Assembly: GCF_023078275.1 (NCBI RefSeq)
Contig: NC_062976.1
Location: forward strand, 2,976,001-3,040,000
Direction: 5' to 3'
DNA length: 64,000 nt
DNA from: Leguminivora glycinivorella
Taxonomy: Eukaryota; Arthropoda; Insecta; Lepidoptera; Tortricidae
Positions 20,095 to 32,200 of this stretch are shown piece by piece (the stretch's first letter is position 1; each line of letters opens with the position of its first letter). The notes under the pieces are model-generated. The model was not told the origin of the DNA. It searched no databases and saw only the letters and a list, made by a program, of their open reading frames with translations. Made by a program: the position numbers and the translations under genes.

Positions 20095-20638
20095 AAGAGC
20101 GTGTCGGGCCACGCTCAGTGTAGGGTTCCGTAGTTTTCCGTATTTTTCTCAAAAACTACTGAACCTATCAAGTTCAAAATAATTTTCCTAGAAAGTATTT
20201 ATAAAGTTCTACTTTTGTGATTTTTTTCATATTTTTTAAACATATGGTTCAAAAGTTAGAGGGGGGGGACGCACTTTTTTTTCCTTTAGGAGCGATTATT
20301 TCCGAAAATATTAATATTATCAAAAAACTATCTTAGTAAACCCTTATTCATTTTTTAATACCTATCCAACAATATATCACACGTTGGGGTTGGAATGAAA
20401 AAAAATATCAGCCCCCACTTTACATGTAGGGGGGGTACCCTAATAAAACATTTTTTTCCATTTTTTATTTTTTGCACTTTGCGTGATTGATATACATATT
20501 GGTACCAAATTTCAGCTTTCTAGTGCTAACGGTTACTGAGATTATCCGCGGACGGACGGACGGACGGACGGACGGACGGACGGACGGACAGACAGACATG
20601 GCGAAACTATAAGGGTTCCTAGTTGACTACGGAACCCT
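20095..20638 (-). repeat. (GTCC)n repeat family copy 3
   Basis: This is a full-length copy in reverse orientation, from CCGGCCAAGAGCGTGTCGGG to GACTACGGAACCCT, with an expanded (GGAC)n run near 20550-20590. Confidence 0.9.
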
Positions 20639-20639
20639 G

Positions 20640-21000
20640 AAAAGAAACAAATTAAACATTAGATTTGGGCGACGACGTAACAGCGTGGCTCCGTTGCGTC
20701 GTCTGACTCGGCATAGGATTACATGTCTGGTTACAATGGTTACCAGGAGATGAATATTTTTCGGTGCCACTTTGACCTTGGTGGAAGTAGGACGAACGTC
20801 TAATCCAATGTACAACTTAATTAATTTGCTTTAATTCAACAAAACAAATAAACGTCAATATACGAAGAAAATAGTGGAAAATATTAATTATCAGAGTATT
20901 CCTTACTATATTTTTTTCTCAGTGAAATACCTATAGGTATTTCTGCAAGGAGACCTAATAAATTGAGAATATAATTACATGGAAATCAATATCTTTGGAC
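20640..21000. other. Spacer, nothing recognised
   Basis: A 62-codon minus frame (20627-20815) overlaps the repeat edge and has no recognisable domain. Confidence 0.35.
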
Positions 21001-21007
21001 ATAAATT

Positions 21008-21032
21008 CTTAGATAACACACACACACACACT
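21008..21032. repeat. (AC)n microsatellite
   Basis: An uninterrupted run of about ten AC dinucleotides. Confidence 0.85.
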
Positions 21033-21466
21033 TTACAGAGATTTTAGGTTACTTTCTTATTTACAATTGCAAGCAAAATTTGCAAGTTAAATTGGGTATA
21101 CCAGTAAAGTAGGTAGTGGGTAATGTATAATTTGCATATCATCGGGTTTTATGTGATGATAATCTCGGAAATAAACGGCGTTTTGCCATGGAATGCAAAC
21201 ATTGAATTGTAGGCGAATACAGTACAGCGATTTTTTTTAGCTGGTGCATTTCACTTATGCAGTGTACCTATAGGTACACTTGTCGGTACAGTGAGCTGAA
21301 AACTTGTGTGGAGTAATGATGAATGAATTCATTGATCAATTCGCCATACACTTTTGCAGCTGACTGTACCTAAGCTCCCTTTTGAGGGTTAAAAGACGGT
21401 TTAGTTTTTAAAAACACAAAACATAAAGCATCCTGACGTGTTGTCCATTTGTAACAATTGCTTTTT

Positions 21467-21701
21467 AACCCCCGACACAAAAACGACGGGGTGTTATAAG
21501 TTTGACGTGACTGTCTGTCTGTCTGTGTGTGTCTGTCTTTGGCATCGTAGCTCCCGAACGGATGAACCGATTTAGATTTGTTTTTTTTTTGTCTGAAATC
21601 TGAGTTAGTCGGGAGTGTTCTTAGCCATGTTTCATGAAAATCGGTCCACTATGTCGCGGGCGGGGTTTTTTCAAAATTTTAATTTTGTGGTTAGGTTATT
21701 A
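21467..21701 (+). repeat. (TCTG)n repeat family copy 2
   Basis: Same start and end as the copy at 18217 with a much shorter (TCTG)n run. The first half reads CCCCGACACAAAAACGACGG. Confidence 0.88.
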
Positions 21702-21824
21702 GGATAATCATTGTCATGAAAGCTCGTACGTAACAATAAGAGTTTTAAATGATTTACGGTTAGTTTTATATGTGATATGACTCATATGTCTTATGCCTTG
21801 TACCTACCTTGTACTTACTACCGT

Positions 21825-21914
21825 CGATATGTGTGAATTTTTTTGTTAGTTTTTAATTAAAAATATGTATGGATTTTGAGAAATAAATAAATCTGAATCT
21901 GAATCTGAATCTAT
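21825..21914 (+). mobile_element. Retroposon 3' end with (CTGAAT)n tail
   Basis: A GTTAGTTTTTAATTAAAAAT block and AATAAATAAAT lead into repeated CTGAAT units, immediately followed by a small MITE. Confidence 0.5.
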
Positions 21915-21992
21915 GGCCGGGATATAAACCGTGATTACCTTTTTACCTTTTAAGATAATCACGCTTTAGGTATATCCCGGTCAATATAAGTC
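21915..21992. mobile_element. Minimal relative of the 8584-8902 foldback
   Basis: GGCCGGGATATAAACCGTGATTACC is mirrored by GATAATCACGCTTTAGGTATATCCCGGTCAATATAAGTC. Only the outer parts of the arms are kept. Confidence 0.65.
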
Positions 21993-22012
21993 ATGTCGTA
22001 CGTAACATTCAA

Positions 22013-22521
22013 AAACCGGCCAAGAGCGTGTCGGGCCACGCTCAGTGTAGGGTTCCGTAGTTTTCCGTATTTTTCTCAAAAACTACTGAATCTTAAAGTT
22101 CAAAACAATTTTCCTAGAAAGTCTTTATAAAGTTCTACTTTTGTGATTTTTTTCATATTTTTTAAACGTATGGTTCAAAAGTTAGAGGGGGGGGACGCAC
22201 TTTTTTTCTTTAGGAGCGATTATTTCCGAAAATATTAATATTATCAAAAAACGATCTTAGTAAACCCTTATTCATTTTTAAATACCTATCCAACAATATA
22301 TCACACGTTGGGGTTGGAATGAAAAAAAATATCTGCCCCCACTTTACATGTACCCTAATAAAACATTTTTTTCAATTTTTTATTTTTGCAATTTGTTGGC
22401 GTGATTGATATACATATTGGTACCAAATTTCAGCTTTCTAGTGCTAACGGTTACTGAGATTATCCGCGGACGGACGGACAGACAGACATGGCGAAACTAT
22501 AAGGGTTGACTAAGGAACCCT
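22013..22521 (-). repeat. (GTCC)n repeat family copy 4
   Basis: A reverse-oriented copy with a very short GTCC run and a small deletion of the GTAGGGGGGG block next to TACATGT. Confidence 0.88.
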
Positions 22522-22820
22522 AAAAACCGAACTACCTACTCGTCAGACTATCTCTTGCACAGAAATCAGAAAATTAAATTAAATCATAGAAAATAAATCC
22601 GCGAGTGTATTTGACAAATGGCTTCATTGCTATCCCCTTCGCTAGGAATACGGCACAGATGATAATTTCATACGCACTGACAGACGGCCATTAAGCCACT
22701 AGGGCAAAGTTTAGGGATCCGTACGGTTACTAACCAATGTTATTCTTCAAAGGATAAAAGAGTTCGTTTAAATTAAATTTCGAGTGACATAAATAATAAA
22801 GTGAGAACTATTTATTATTT

Positions 22821-23062
22821 GACGACCGGTCTGGCCTAGCGCGTAGTTACCCTGCCTGCTAAGCCGCGGTACCGGTTCGAATCCCGGTAAGGACATTTAT
22901 TTGTGTGATGAGCACAAATATTTGTTCCTGAGTCATGGATGTTTTATATGTATATAAGTACTAATGTATTTATCTACATAAGTAAGTATATCGTCGCTGA
23001 GTACCCATAGTGATCTGTGTAAGGTGTCCCCCAATATTTTATTTATTTATTTATTTAATAGG
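22821..23062 (+). mobile_element. tRNA-derived SINE, copy 1
   Basis: The head has an A box (TGGCCTAGCGCG) and a B box (GGTTCGAATCC) at tRNA spacing. It is followed by a conserved body (TTGTTCCTGAGTCATGGATG, TGTGTAAGGTGTCC) and an ATTT-repeat tail. Two diverged copies lie at 37388 and 46371. Confidence 0.85.
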
Positions 23063-23797
23063 AATTTCACATAATTATATTATTGCAAATAACGCAACGC
23101 AATGATATTCTATGTGAGTTCATGACTTGTATAAGTACTGTAAAATTTTTGTTGACACACATAAGCTCAAACCATTATTCCCAAACACAGTTGTCAGAGC
23201 ACACGAAAGTGTGCATTTATTATAAGTATACCTCCTCCGATCAAAATGGCGTGCCCTTGTGTTGGAGGCCAAAACTTGGTTATCGCGCCAGCCAAGTAAG
23301 TAAGTTGACTGTACCTACACCTACACATTCATATTTATAGTAGGTATATTAGAACTCCGTGCTTACTTTATAAACGGTTTATTCACATATAGGTAGCTTT
23401 CCGTTAAGTGGTCGAGTACCCATACCGTACCTACCGAATAATTCCGTGTAATAAAACAATAACTTTAACAAACACGCAAACGTATAAATTACATGACTTA
23501 CTTAATTGAAACAAAGGGTAACTATTTACAGATTTATTACACACTTATAAGTACGTAGGTACATACAGTTTCCCAAACACTAAAAGGTTCATTATAGTTT
23601 TATTTCACAAACAATCAAATAAGATTGCACTGCAATATATGTATTTAGTATATTGGTAGTATACTTATTATATATGTACCTATCTGTCTGTGTCGAAATG
23701 GACGTTTATTTATATAAACGTGTCATTTTCGTTAGTGTCCAACATATTCGATCCTCATCGTATGTACAACCAATATTTCATGTATTTTAATGTTACA
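23063..23797. other. Spacer, nothing recognised
   Basis: AT-rich DNA; the 85-codon frame 23083-23340 has no recognisable domain. Confidence 0.35.
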
Positions 23798-23846
23798 AAG
23801 AAACTATCGGCCCGATTGTAACTTACAATCGGGCCGATAGTTTCTT
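23798..23846. repeat. Perfect 24-bp palindrome with a one-base centre
   Basis: AAGAAACTATCGGCCCGATT plus GTAA is followed by one base and its exact complement. It could be a MITE reduced to its ends or a cruciform-prone site. Confidence 0.9.
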
Positions 23847-24324
23847 GTTATCATAGAACCCCGAATAACTGAATGTCAGCTCGCCCTTGGCCCATTTTTT
23901 CGTGCATCCTAATCGCCGTGATTCGATATTAGTAGATCGAGGGGTGCCATTGTGCAGTTTTTTTTAATGGCTACGATGCATGAATGGTAGGTCAGAATAC
24001 ATTAGAAAATACTATTTTTGCATTGTCTGTGTAGTGATTGCGGAAGTTATTAAAAATAAATATGAAATGAATAAGAATAGGTGACAAGTATTTTGGTTCC
24101 CCTTTGTTATTATTTCGTTCTTGTCCGCTAACTTTTAAAGAAAATAATAGACATGTTTCATAAGCATAACTGCAAAGGAAGCATTTACAAAATTATGCAA
24201 ATTATACTTTTGTACTTTGGTATGAAAGGGGTTAAGAAGTGGTAGAAGTAATTTCACACTGTCTCCTCGTAGACTAGACACGTGACGCGCTTTTCTAACG
24301 CGGGGTAAATGGGCTGGGATAGCA

Positions 24325-24560
24325 ATGAAATAGTACATTACGATACAAGTGCGTTAGTGCGTAAAAAAGGAAGTTCGAAACGAGTGGCGATAAATTAAGA
24401 CACGTGTTTTCGACACGAGTTACGAATTTCCTTTTTGCACGTGTATCGTACGACGTTTTTCAGTACAGATGGCCATCCGAAGTTTCGACCTGGCACATAA
24501 TGAACCACTTCTCGCACTAGTGCGTAAAAAGAACACCATCTGTACTTATACTGAAAAAGT
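24325..24560 (+). repeat. Dispersed repeat family C copy 1 (TAGTACATTACGATACAAGT)
   Basis: The family reads TAGTACATTACGATACAAGT, then GGAAGTTCGAAACGAGTGGC and GTATCGTACGACGTTTTTCA. It closes with CACTTCTCGCACTAGTGCGT and CCATCTGTACTGAAAAAGTT. Copies are also at 45079 and 52083. Confidence 0.8.
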
Positions 24561-25199
24561 TCATTATTATTGGAGTTATTTTAAATGTGTTGTCAAATAA
24601 TTGCTTTTTGCATACCTACTTCTTTTATTGCTATTTGTATGAATTTTATTTAAGAAAGAAAGGACCGAGGGCAGGTAAACAAGTGCGGTGGTACTTTTCT
24701 GTTTATTTTACTGAAATGTTTTATATTTATATCCTTCAAAAAAGTGTGCTTAACTTCAAACTTGGGTGAATCCATTCCGCTTTAAGGTTGAATACATAAA
24801 AATGTAATATGATCTGAAAGATAATCAACCTTATAGCAGAATGGATGTACCCAAGTTTGAAGTTAAGCGACACAAGTCAAGTGACCTTCCAATGTGGAGA
24901 AAAAAAAACGAAAATAAATAATGCACATTCTGGAAGTAAATCCGGCAATTCATTGCATCGCACGACTGGACTGACTTTTATTTACTTGTTTTGGCGTCCG
25001 ATTTTTGGAGATTGTTGCCAAATTAGTTTTCAGTGAGAGAATGTTTGTTAAATCCTGGGATTATTAAGGAATCAGAAATAGCTTTTAGAATTTCTATTTA
25101 TTTATTAATTTTGAATTATTAAAATAATATAGTGTCTTAGTCTAGTACAGTACCCTGCAAAACTGTATGAACTTGAACAGTTTGTTGCAGGTGAGTGTT

Positions 25200-25243
25200 T
25201 TTAACCCCCGACGCAAAAACGACGGGGTGTTATAAGTTTGACG

Positions 25244-25290
<47 letters not shown>

Positions 25291-25473
25291 GTGTGTGTCT
25301 GTCTGTGGCATCGTAGCTCCCGAACGGATGAACCGATTTCGATTAAGTTTTTTTTTGTTTGAAAGCTGAGTTAGTCGGGAGTGTTCTTACTTCTTAGCCA
25401 TGTTTCATAAAAATCGGTCCACTATATCGCGGTCGGGGGTTTTTTCAAAATTTTAATTTTGTGGTTAGGTTAT
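25200..25473 (+). repeat. (TCTG)n repeat family copy 3
   Basis: A full-length copy with an expanded, imperfect (TCTG)n/(TTTG) run; the junction near 25388 has an ACTTCTT duplication. Confidence 0.9.
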
Positions 25474-25717
25474 GAATTCCGTATTGGTAGTACCTACACA
25501 AGCACACGGCCTGTCTCATGGTAAAGATCATCATAACTCAAAATATATAGAAGCCCCTATTACAAGTAACTCTAGTCAGACTTAACTATCCATTACAGAC
25601 CATATAGCTTCAAGGGCGTTTTCATATGAAATCTTAACATAAATTCTCATAGAATATCCTTATTGCAGAAGTGTACGAAAACATAAGAACTTTGTTATGG
25701 AAAGAAAGCTACAGTTT

Positions 25718-25776
25718 TCATCAGGCGGGCCGTATGCTTGTTTGCCACCGACGTAGTATAAAAAAAAAAAAAAAAA
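25718..25776 (+). mobile_element. LINE 3' end with poly-A
   Basis: TTCATCAGGCGGGCCGTATG, TTTGCCACCGACGTAGTAT and then a run of about 17 A match the terminus of the LINE at 15800-16075. Confidence 0.75.
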
Positions 25777-26329
25777 GTTTTCTTAGTATTGATCTTTACT
25801 TACAACTTTACAACTCGCATTACAAAGGGCTAACTTTACCACTCCAGCTAGTTTACTTAAACGGTTAAACCTCCTGTAAACATGGGAATGGGAATGTACG
25901 ACAACCATTAATCATTCGTTCGTGAATGGGAACTAATCCGAACACCTTTAGCGGGCTCTCTTGATGGATTGATTTCCGATTTCAAATCGTTCGACATAAC
26001 ATATGTATGTGTATGACAGTTTTTTACGACTTTGGTTTGTTAATATACAGTGTGTATTTTTATATTACCGCATATTTAAAGCGTTATTAGTAGGTATATG
26101 ATACGGAACATATTTTCTTAAAAACGCATATACCTTCTCCGTGCCGTCGTGGGTAAAAATTAGGTACTTACCACATACTATTTTTTCATACAAAATAATT
26201 CAGCCCGCAATGCATTGCTAATTTATTTTTGTTCAATACGTCGTACTAGGACCTAGTTCTAGTACTTAGCTGTCTTGACTTTGACTTGACGCAAGAAACG
26301 TCACCAGTGATAACTTAATTACAAATATA
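25777..26329. other. Spacer, nothing recognised
   Basis: AT-rich DNA before the hAT element. No exon or repeat could be supported. Confidence 0.35.
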
Positions 26330-26337
26330 TGCACGCA

Positions 26338-26871
26338 TAGGGTTGCAAAAAAACGGTTTTTTTTCTGGCTTAAAAAAAAAAAAACGAAAAAAAAACCGTG
26401 AAAAAAAAAAACAGTTTTTTTCTGGAGTATGTGTTTTTTCTAAAGTATGAAATCTCAAAATTTGCAAAGCAGTTAATACTTTTATACGGTTTTTTGGTCT
26501 TTATGTTCACTAATAAACGAATTTAATTTAATAACTTTAATTTCTGGTTTTATAAAACTAACATTTACGAAATCTGTAGTTAGTAGTTATCACTATTTAC
26601 TGTTGGCAACACCACCGCCTCTCCACGCTCCACGCCGCATCAGGGATTCCCCAATAAACGTTTGTATAATGAATGTTTATCGAATTAAAATGTACGTTAT
26701 TGTTATTGAAACGTAACAAATCACGAAAAACCATTATTGTCGTATTATTTATTCATCTGAAAAAAAGCCATTTTTAGAAAAAATAACAATGGTGTTCGGT
26801 TTTTTTTCATGTTTTGTTTCATATGTCTGAAAAAAAAAACATTTGGTTTTTTTTTTCTATTTGCAACCCTA
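26338..26871. mobile_element. Non-autonomous hAT element with 8-bp target duplication
   Basis: The ends TAGGGTTGCAAA and TTTGCAACCCTA are exact complements, and TGCACGCA flanks both sides (26330-26337 and 26872-26879). The 534-bp interior is filled with A- and T-runs, short inverted pieces, and no transposase frame. Eight-base duplications and TAGGG-type ends are standard for hAT. Confidence 0.88.
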
Positions 26872-26879
26872 TGCACGCA

Positions 26880-28018
26880 ATTCATTGCTGCTCAATGCTC
26901 AATATATATTTTTTAAATTAATTACCTACGCTAAGTTTTGTCCTAACTAATAAGTTGTTGTATGGGTTCTTAGCACTAAAATCTTGGTCTCTGGTAATAT
27001 ATCAAAAATACACGCTGTAGAGAAAACGCATGATTTTGATCGTAAACGGACAGACAAACATGTTCGTCATCGTGAATCACAAATATTACAATATCATGAC
27101 AATGATATTTTCTTGCACACTTTTGTCATAAAATTTTAATTTTTTGTATGATTTTGTGGCCTTTTATTAGTTTCCCTCTAAGTGGTTAACATGGTGTTTA
27201 TTGTTAGCTGACGTTACTATTTTTCTTGTGGGTCGTAAAGTTTTTATGTGGTTTTAAGAGCACTCCGCATAGATGCTCGCATATTGCTGTTGTTTGTCAG
27301 CAGCTAATTTTAAGTTTATGATTATTATTTAAATTTAGAAGAATGTGTGGACAAGATGGCTTTGAACGTAGCATTCCAAAAGTGTAATAAAAACATGACG
27401 ATAGCCATTTCTTTGGAAAATGGCGAATTTTTGTAACACGAAGGACAAAAATCTAGTGGTATTGATGAAAAAACATGAAAATTAAATATTTATTTTTCAA
27501 GTAGGCATATAACAATGGGTGTAAATTTTTGTAACTTAAAGTCAACAAAAACAAAAAAATAAATTGCAACACCACAAAAATTATGAACACTCAAGGGTCT
27601 AAGTTAGATTTCAAATTACAGACAAGTAAGAACTTCAGTAATAAATCTGACACGCTCGGCCCCTATACCTATACAAATAGATGAACTTGTTTCCTCTATC
27701 TAAATTAGTAGTAAGTAGTTTTGTGGTAAATAGTGTAAATACCCACAAAATTAAACTTGAAAGGAAAGGCGTGAGTGATCGTGCCAAGTTTCTTTGCCAA
27801 AAGTTTATTTTGCCCGAAACCATTTATTCAATAAAAGACACTGAGTGCACTTTCGTCTCTCATCGGTTATTCATGGAACATGAATGCTGCATTTGGTGCA
27901 AGTGCATTTTTATGCATGTGGGATAAAGTATATACTAGCCAAATTCACAAGTTGTCTGGGAGAGTTTAATTTTAGGGATAAAATCGTCCTCATAATAAAA
28001 GTGACTGCGCTTCTAGTT
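26880..28018. other. Spacer, nothing recognised
   Basis: Open frames such as 27681-27926 and 27884-28078 have no recognisable motif and no supporting splice signals. Confidence 0.35.
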
Positions 28019-28019
28019 T

Positions 28020-28310
28020 TTTTTTTTTTAGTATGGATAGGTAGACGTTTGACCACGATCACACCTGATGGTAAGTGATGATGCGGTCTACGGGGGAGCA
28101 CGCTTACCTAAGATGAGATACCTATTTACTCTTGCTTTAAAGAGACCTGGATTGTACTCGTGCGGAAACACAGACTCAGGCAGGGCATTCCACTCCTTGG
28201 CGGTTCGCAAAAGAAATGTTGAAGCGAAACGCTTAGTGCGTATTTTTGGAATACTGACCATGAAGCGATGCCGCATTGCCGATTGTCTGGTGGTCCTATG
28301 GTGAGTTTAC
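28020..28310 (-). pseudogene. LINE ORF2 C-terminal fragment (CR1/Jockey type)
   Basis: The minus frame 28088-28276 contains RTAKEWNALPESVFPHEYNP and GLFKARVNRYLILGKRA, the same conserved tail as at 15800 but from a different subfamily. A T-run at 28019-28029 is the poly-A of the minus-strand copy. All upstream domains are missing. Confidence 0.75.
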
Positions 28311-28599
28311 AGATTTGTAATAAAATAAAAGGTTTGTAATAATAAATAAATGGTAGGTATATCTACGCAAAAGAATTAAGGCTATTATAATTATTGTTGT
28401 AGAATGTTAGAAAATGAGTAGCTTAGGCCGCTTAGGGTAACCTTCCATTTATGGATACCTTGCTATTAACTCTTTATTAATGAAAGTTGAACCTACGTAA
28501 TAGTAAGCCGACTAGTATTCAATTAGCGATATTTATTTCATCATTAGGAAAAACACATAAGACTAGTAATTTTAATGAATCGTTAATTGAAACGAAAAA

Positions 28600-28796
28600 T
28601 AACCTAACCACAAAATTTAAATTTTGAAAAAACCCCCGACATAGTGGACCGATTTTCATGAAACATGGCTGAGAACAGTGAGAACACACCCGACGGTACA
28701 TCCGTTCGGGAGCTACGATGCCGCAAACAGACACACACACAGGCAGACACGTCAAACTTATAACACCCCGTCGTTTTTGCGTCGGGGGTTAAAAAG
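28600..28796 (-). repeat. (TCTG)n repeat family copy 4
   Basis: A reverse-oriented, shortened copy from AACCTAACCACAAAATT to CGTTTTTGCGTCGGGGGTTA. The central GTTAGTCGGGAGTG block is altered. Confidence 0.8.
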
Positions 28797-29029
28797 TTAG
28801 TAAGTCAAATGGTGGACATGACACATGACATAAACAGAAATGGAAAATTTCAAATTTCAATGTGTGTGTGTTGTTATGTTAAATTATCAAAAATGTTGGA
28901 ATTGACAATGTCAATGTTACACTCCTTATTAATGTTAGGTATTATTATGAATATTATGGTGTTCCTAGATTATTTTAGATACAGTCAACCAATTTGGAAC
29001 CCCAGGCCACTGTAGAACTATGTCATAGT

Positions 29030-29034
29030 GACGT
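29030..29034. repeat. Target-site duplication of the BEL/Pao element
   Basis: GACGT here matches GACGT at 35120-35124, at the other end of the element. Five bases is the usual duplication length for BEL/Pao integrases. Confidence 0.85.
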
Positions 29035-29189
29035 TTTTAAGGAAATTAAATAATAGGCACTGGTATCGTTGAGAAAACAAAATGTAATGAAGTCAATCAC
29101 TAAAAATAGACAAAAGGAATATAAAAAAATCATAGACAATAAACTATAAAAAGGTAAAATAATATAAAAAGTTTGTGCAGTCTTGCACA
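29035..29189 (-). repeat. 3' LTR of the BEL/Pao element
   Basis: The 155-bp block is identical, base for base, to 34965-35119. On the element strand it begins TGTGCAAGACTGCACAAAC and ends CCTTAAAA. The start is canonical but the end is not the usual CA. It is unusually short for the superfamily. Confidence 0.92.
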
Positions 29190-29203
29190 TTCTCCCCTTT
29201 TTT
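29190..29203 (-). other. Polypurine tract of the BEL/Pao element
   Basis: AAAAAAGGGGAGAA on the element strand lies directly before the 3' LTR and would prime plus-strand synthesis. The TAA stop of the polyprotein overlaps it. Confidence 0.85.
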
Positions 29204-32200
29204 AAAGAGCAACGTGTATTTTCGCGAGCTTCTTGAGGGGTCTGCGAAACACCCCAGCAGCAGTGGCGACATCTGCCACTCTGATTATCCCATCTCTGCC
29301 GGGGTATACGGCGGTGACACGACCCTTGGGCCAAGAGCCTCGAGGCAGGTTTGAATCACAAATTATTACGATGTCCCCAATCGCGATATTAGGCGGAGAT
29401 CCTCCTCCTGTCCGTGGTGATAAGGAGGGAAGGTATTCCCTGACCCAGCGCTGCCAGAAGTGGTCGGCTAGCCTTACCGCCCTGCGCCACTTATTTCTGC
29501 TCAAGAGGTCGGCTTCGGTCAAAGTAGCGGGAATAGGGGGCCCAGACGGAGATGTGAGTATAAAATGCGACGGAGTCAACGCTTCGTCAACATCAGAATC
29601 AAGTGAAACGTGCGTGAGTGGTCGTGTATTAACAATGGCTTCAGCCTCCGCCAATAATGTGCTCAGAACTTCATCTGAGGGAGCCTGTTCTCTTAGGGTT
29701 GTCTTCAGGGCTTCTTTAACGCTGCGAATTAAACGCTCCCATGCTCCGCCCATAAAAGGTGCTGCCGGAGGAATGAAACGCCAATTGATTGATTCATTAG
29801 CTGCATAATTTTCAACTGAGTTGCCGTAAAGAGCTTGTAACTCCCTGCTTGCCCCAACAAAGGCTGTTCCGTGGTCTGACCAGATCTCTTGCGGTGTGCC
29901 TCGACGAGCAATAAAACGGCGTAGACACATTATGGCCGCGTCTGTCGATAAACTATGCACCACTTCAAGATGTACAGCGCGGATGACGAGGCACGTAAAT
30001 AGAGCAACGTAGCGTTTCTCTCTTCTTCGACCAACTGAAACGAGCACAGGCCCAAAGTAGTCAAGACCGACGAAGGAAAATGGTCTTTGATGATGAGCCA
30101 ATCGGGACTCCGGTAGATCTCCCATTGGTGGCGTGAATGCTCTGGCGCGGTGAAGTTTGCAAAACTGACATGCGTGGGTTACTGATCGGACAGCATTTCT
30201 GAGGCCCAATATCCAAAATCTTTGGTGGAGATCGTTCAGGACCTTTTCTTTGTTTGCGTGGCCAGCCTTTTGGTGGTGTCTTGCTATAAGAAGGCGTACT
30301 GCTGGGTGCTTTCCGTCCAAGATCAGGGGTCGTTTAACTTCATCAGTGACGCCTGTTGCAGCTGCTATACGACTGAACATTCTGAGTTGGTCATTGTTAT
30401 CTATGAATGGGGATAGTTTAAAAAGGCGGCTGCTTCGAGGCAACGGGTCTCCGTTCTTCACTCTCAAAATGTCCTCTTTGAAGGAATCAAGTTGACTCTG
30501 ACGTAAAATATGGGTTTCGGCTAGACGGATATCGTTCGCAGTTATTCTTGGTTGGTTATTAGGGGGGTTCGCGGTACCAGGAGAGGATGTGCAAGGTGGA
30601 TGGAAGGTACATAAGTATCCTTCAAGACGAGGGAGGTTGAAGTTCGCGTCTCGTCTTCTCATACTACGCAATCGCAATAATGATATGAATTGATGCGCCT
30701 TTGCCGTTGCTCGCACCATTCTCAGCCATGAGCTGAAACGATATGGATCTGCAGAGATTGGTGCGGGCAGCTCAATCTCGGTGATCAGATGAATGACATT
30801 TTTAAACTCTTCACGTCCTAATCCACTAACATCAATTTGAGGTTCAGCGGGCCAGGACGAGGACAGGAGAAAGGTAGGCCCTGAGATCCAGCGAGATTCT
30901 GGAGAGAGCACAAAACGTTTGACGCGTGTAGCGTCATCGGCTACGTTTAGGTCACTCGGTACCCAACGCCACTCACTGATATTTGTAAGCTCCAGTATCT
31001 CACCAACTCTGTGGGACACAAAGGGTTTAAGGGTACGCGCATCACTACGAAGCCAACCTAGCGCAGTCATTGAGTCGCACCAGAAAACACGTCTCATTGG
31101 CTTCAACCGATGGGCTTCGCATATTGTCGTAGCAAGTCGCGCAGCCATTAGTGCACCTTGAAGTTCTAAACGAGGAATGGAGACAGGTTTAATTGGGGAC
31201 ACGCGCATTTTACTACAGATGAGGGAGAGCCTCACGTCACCATTTACATATAAAAAGCGCCAATAGGCCACAGCAGCATAGGCAGACTCACTCGCATCCG
31301 AAAACACATGTAACTCGTATCCCTCTACCTCGAGCTCGCTCAAGTTGTAGCGGCGTGGTATTCGCAAACTGGAAGTGGAGATCAGGTCTTGAAACCATAA
31401 CTTCCACGCGGCGCTGTCACATTGAGAGAGCTCTTGATCCCAGTCTAAACCCTTGCGCCAAGCGTCTTGAAACATTATACGGCCACGAACGACGATTGGG
31501 GCAAGGATCCCAAGCGGATCGTAAATTTTCATCACGTGTACTAGAACCTCTCGTTTCGTTAATTTTTCAGGTAACACCGTATCTTTTTTTACACCTGTAT
31601 TAAAACCAATCAGGTCGTTGAAGGGCTGCCATATAAGGCCCAGCGTGCGAACGGGTGTAGACAGGCGGCCCAATTCAACGTCTCCATTATTGGCGCGAGG
31701 TACCTCTAGCAAAGACTCTTTAGGCAACAACGAAAGCGCACAAAGATTATTCGACGTCCAGCCGCGCATCTCGAAGCCGGCATGCGCATGTACGGAGTAA
31801 ATATCAGCTGCCAGCCTAGCAGCTTTGTTGACGTCGTCTAAGCTAGTAATGCAATCGTCCATGTAATGGTCGTCGATGATTACTCGAGCCGCGTCTGGGT
31901 AAGTTTCCTGCCATTCTAAAGCGTTTTTATTTTTTATGTGTATGGCAGTGAATGGACTCGACGCGGCGCCAAAAATCATGGATGACATGCGGTACGTTCT
32001 AATCGGTTCACCGGGGTTATCTCGCCACAAAAATCTTTGCGCGTCTCTATCAGTTTCAATAATTTTGACTTGCGGAAACATTTCACGGATATCAGCGTTC
32101 AAAGCGATGGCGCCCTCGCGAAAACGCATTAGAATGCCTAGCAAAGGTTGCAAAAGATCAGGGCCAGTCAATAACAAAGAGTTTAATGACACGCCGTGAG

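Noticed and set aside
22821..22900. Functional tRNA gene
   Set aside because: It is the head of a SINE with a conserved body, an ATTT tail and two further copies in the window.
23798..23846. miRNA precursor
   Set aside because: The loop is one base and the stem is perfect, unlike a pre-miRNA; the same holds for 15651-15685 and 49755-49806.
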